From AWTP1-13 sp963840075 (GTDB taxonomy: Bacteria; Pseudomonadota; Alphaproteobacteria; Rhizobiales; Hyphomicrobiaceae): 64,000 bases of DNA. How positions within the stretch are numbered: position 1 is the first letter of the stretch; each line of letters begins with the position of its first letter. Position numbers and translations under genes: made by a program. The notes beneath the pieces were generated by a model, which was given only the letters and a program-made list of their open reading frames with translations, did no database searches and was not told the origin of the DNA. The stretch lies in the NCBI GenBank assembly GCA_963840075.1, contig CAWIXS010000023.1:33091-97090 (forward strand). Reading direction: 5' to 3'. Of this stretch, positions 63,612 to 64,000 are shown piece by piece.

Positions 63612-63685
63612 TCCTAGTCCTCCTGTCAATTGTGTTTTTAACGATGATCGCTTGGGCCCTGAGCGCAATTGACTTGAATCCATGA
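63608..63685 (+). CDS. 25-residue membrane peptide
   Basis: MILVLLSIVFLTMIAWALSA then IDLNP-stop: a single hydrophobic helix. Both ends overlap neighbouring genes by ATGA, which argues for real translation. Could be a holin-like or regulatory micro-protein. Confidence 0.5.
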   Translation: MILVLLSIVFLTMIAWALSAIDLNP

Positions 63686-63831
63686 ATACAACTGAAGCCG
63701 AGCAGTCCGATAGGATTGCCTTGAAGATCACAGAGCGCCTAGTAGACGAGTACTCTCCTACCATTCTGGACAAGATTGTTACTCAGCTGGAGAGGGTACT
63801 CAGGCGCCTATCCATTCAACGCATACTGTAA
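63682..63831 (+). CDS. Small helical protein
   Basis: 49 aa (MNTTEAEQSDRIALKITERL, then VDEYSPTILDKIVTQLERVL), predicted helical, overlapping the membrane peptide gene by ATGA. No family recognised. Followed by AAAGGAG and another start at 63847. Confidence 0.5.
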   Translation: MNTTEAEQSDRIALKITERLVDEYSPTILDKIVTQLERVLRRLSIQRIL

Positions 63832-63871
63832 AAGGAGTCCGGATCAATGAAACCCAGAACAAGAGAATGCG

Positions 63872-64000
63872 ATGACACAGGCAAGTCTCACTGACACGAC
63901 CATTAGAGCTTTCGAGTATCTGTTCTCTGACGGCTACAAGGCTCCGCTTCCACCTCCTGACATCATGGGGGAGCTAAGGAAGACCGCTGAGAAGCTAGAA
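63872..64000 (+). CDS. Hypothetical protein, cut by the window edge
   Basis: The first 43 codons read MTQASLTDTTIRAFEYLFSD, then GYKAPLPPPDIMGELRKTAE. A 15-codon frame at 63847-63894, with the better AAGGAG ribosome-binding site, overlaps its start and may be a leader. Not recognised; continues beyond the window. Confidence 0.45.
   Translation, partial: MTQASLTDTTIRAFEYLFSDGYKAPLPPPDIMGELRKTAEKLE

Overview
The window is GC-rich, with proteobacterial gene content: HWE-family histidine kinase, REP-associated tyrosine transposase (RAYT), 4-hydroxybenzoyl-CoA reductase, TPP-riboswitch-controlled thiC and many Uma2, PRC-barrel, SPW and SYLF-type genes. This points to an alphaproteobacterium, most probably Hyphomicrobiales (Rhizobiales). 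The genus cannot be fixed from the sequence alone. Many conserved genes carry single-base frameshifts (chaC twice, a Nudix gene, prfC, parE, tex twice, a BTAD regulator three times, hcrA, a DUF1269 gene, the integrase twice). This pattern suggests residual indel errors in the assembly more than mass gene decay, and every 'pseudogene' below should be read with that in mind.

Layout. 0-16 kb is chromosomal housekeeping and accessory DNA: the end of a RAYT with its REP element, nicotinamidase, a solute-binding protein, ChaC, Nudix, a HipBA module with three evenly spaced operators, prfC, ParDE, tex, a PAS/HWE kinase, a nitronate monooxygenase, and an SDR plus enoyl-CoA hydratase pair. 16.4-24.9 kb is the most unusual locus: two animal-type haem peroxidases, each next to a small protein that looks like a nitrile-hydratase-like leader peptide (NHLP) RiPP precursor. 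Both small proteins end in the same tail, RIGDYSI(S/G)MCG. With them are a YcaO cyclodehydratase-like enzyme, two overlapping tiny genes and a BTAD/TPR regulator. 25-29 kb is hcrCAB, 4-hydroxybenzoyl-CoA reductase, with the diagnostic four-cysteine Fe-S loop in HcrB. 30-34.6 kb has a glutamine amidotransferase, an SDR, and a TPP riboswitch driving an unknown membrane protein and a thiC split by a palindromic repeat. 34.8-39.6 kb holds AT-richer hypotheticals, two Uma2 genes, a phosphoesterase and a truncated sulfite oxidase.

From 39.6 kb to the right end the DNA is a mosaic of mobile elements: a prophage remnant (resolvase, terminase) abutting the sulfite oxidase; an IS1595-type insertion at the stop codon of a zinc metallopeptidase gene; a stress-protein island (two DUF1269, PRC-barrel, CsbD); small phage-type hypotheticals interrupted by an IS1634-type element; SPW and SYLF genes; iteron-like and palindrome-rich DNA with a P63C gene; and finally a tRNA-Arg(CCT) followed by a tyrosine integrase and a clearly lower-GC phage region. 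That last region has an H-NS-like gene, tandem promoters and a chain of overlapping tiny ORFs.

At least four families of palindromic repeats are spread through the first 39 kb. Several sit exactly on stop codons or inside coding regions (hcrA, thiC, the gene at 29.8 kb), so repeat mobility has visibly remodelled proteins here.
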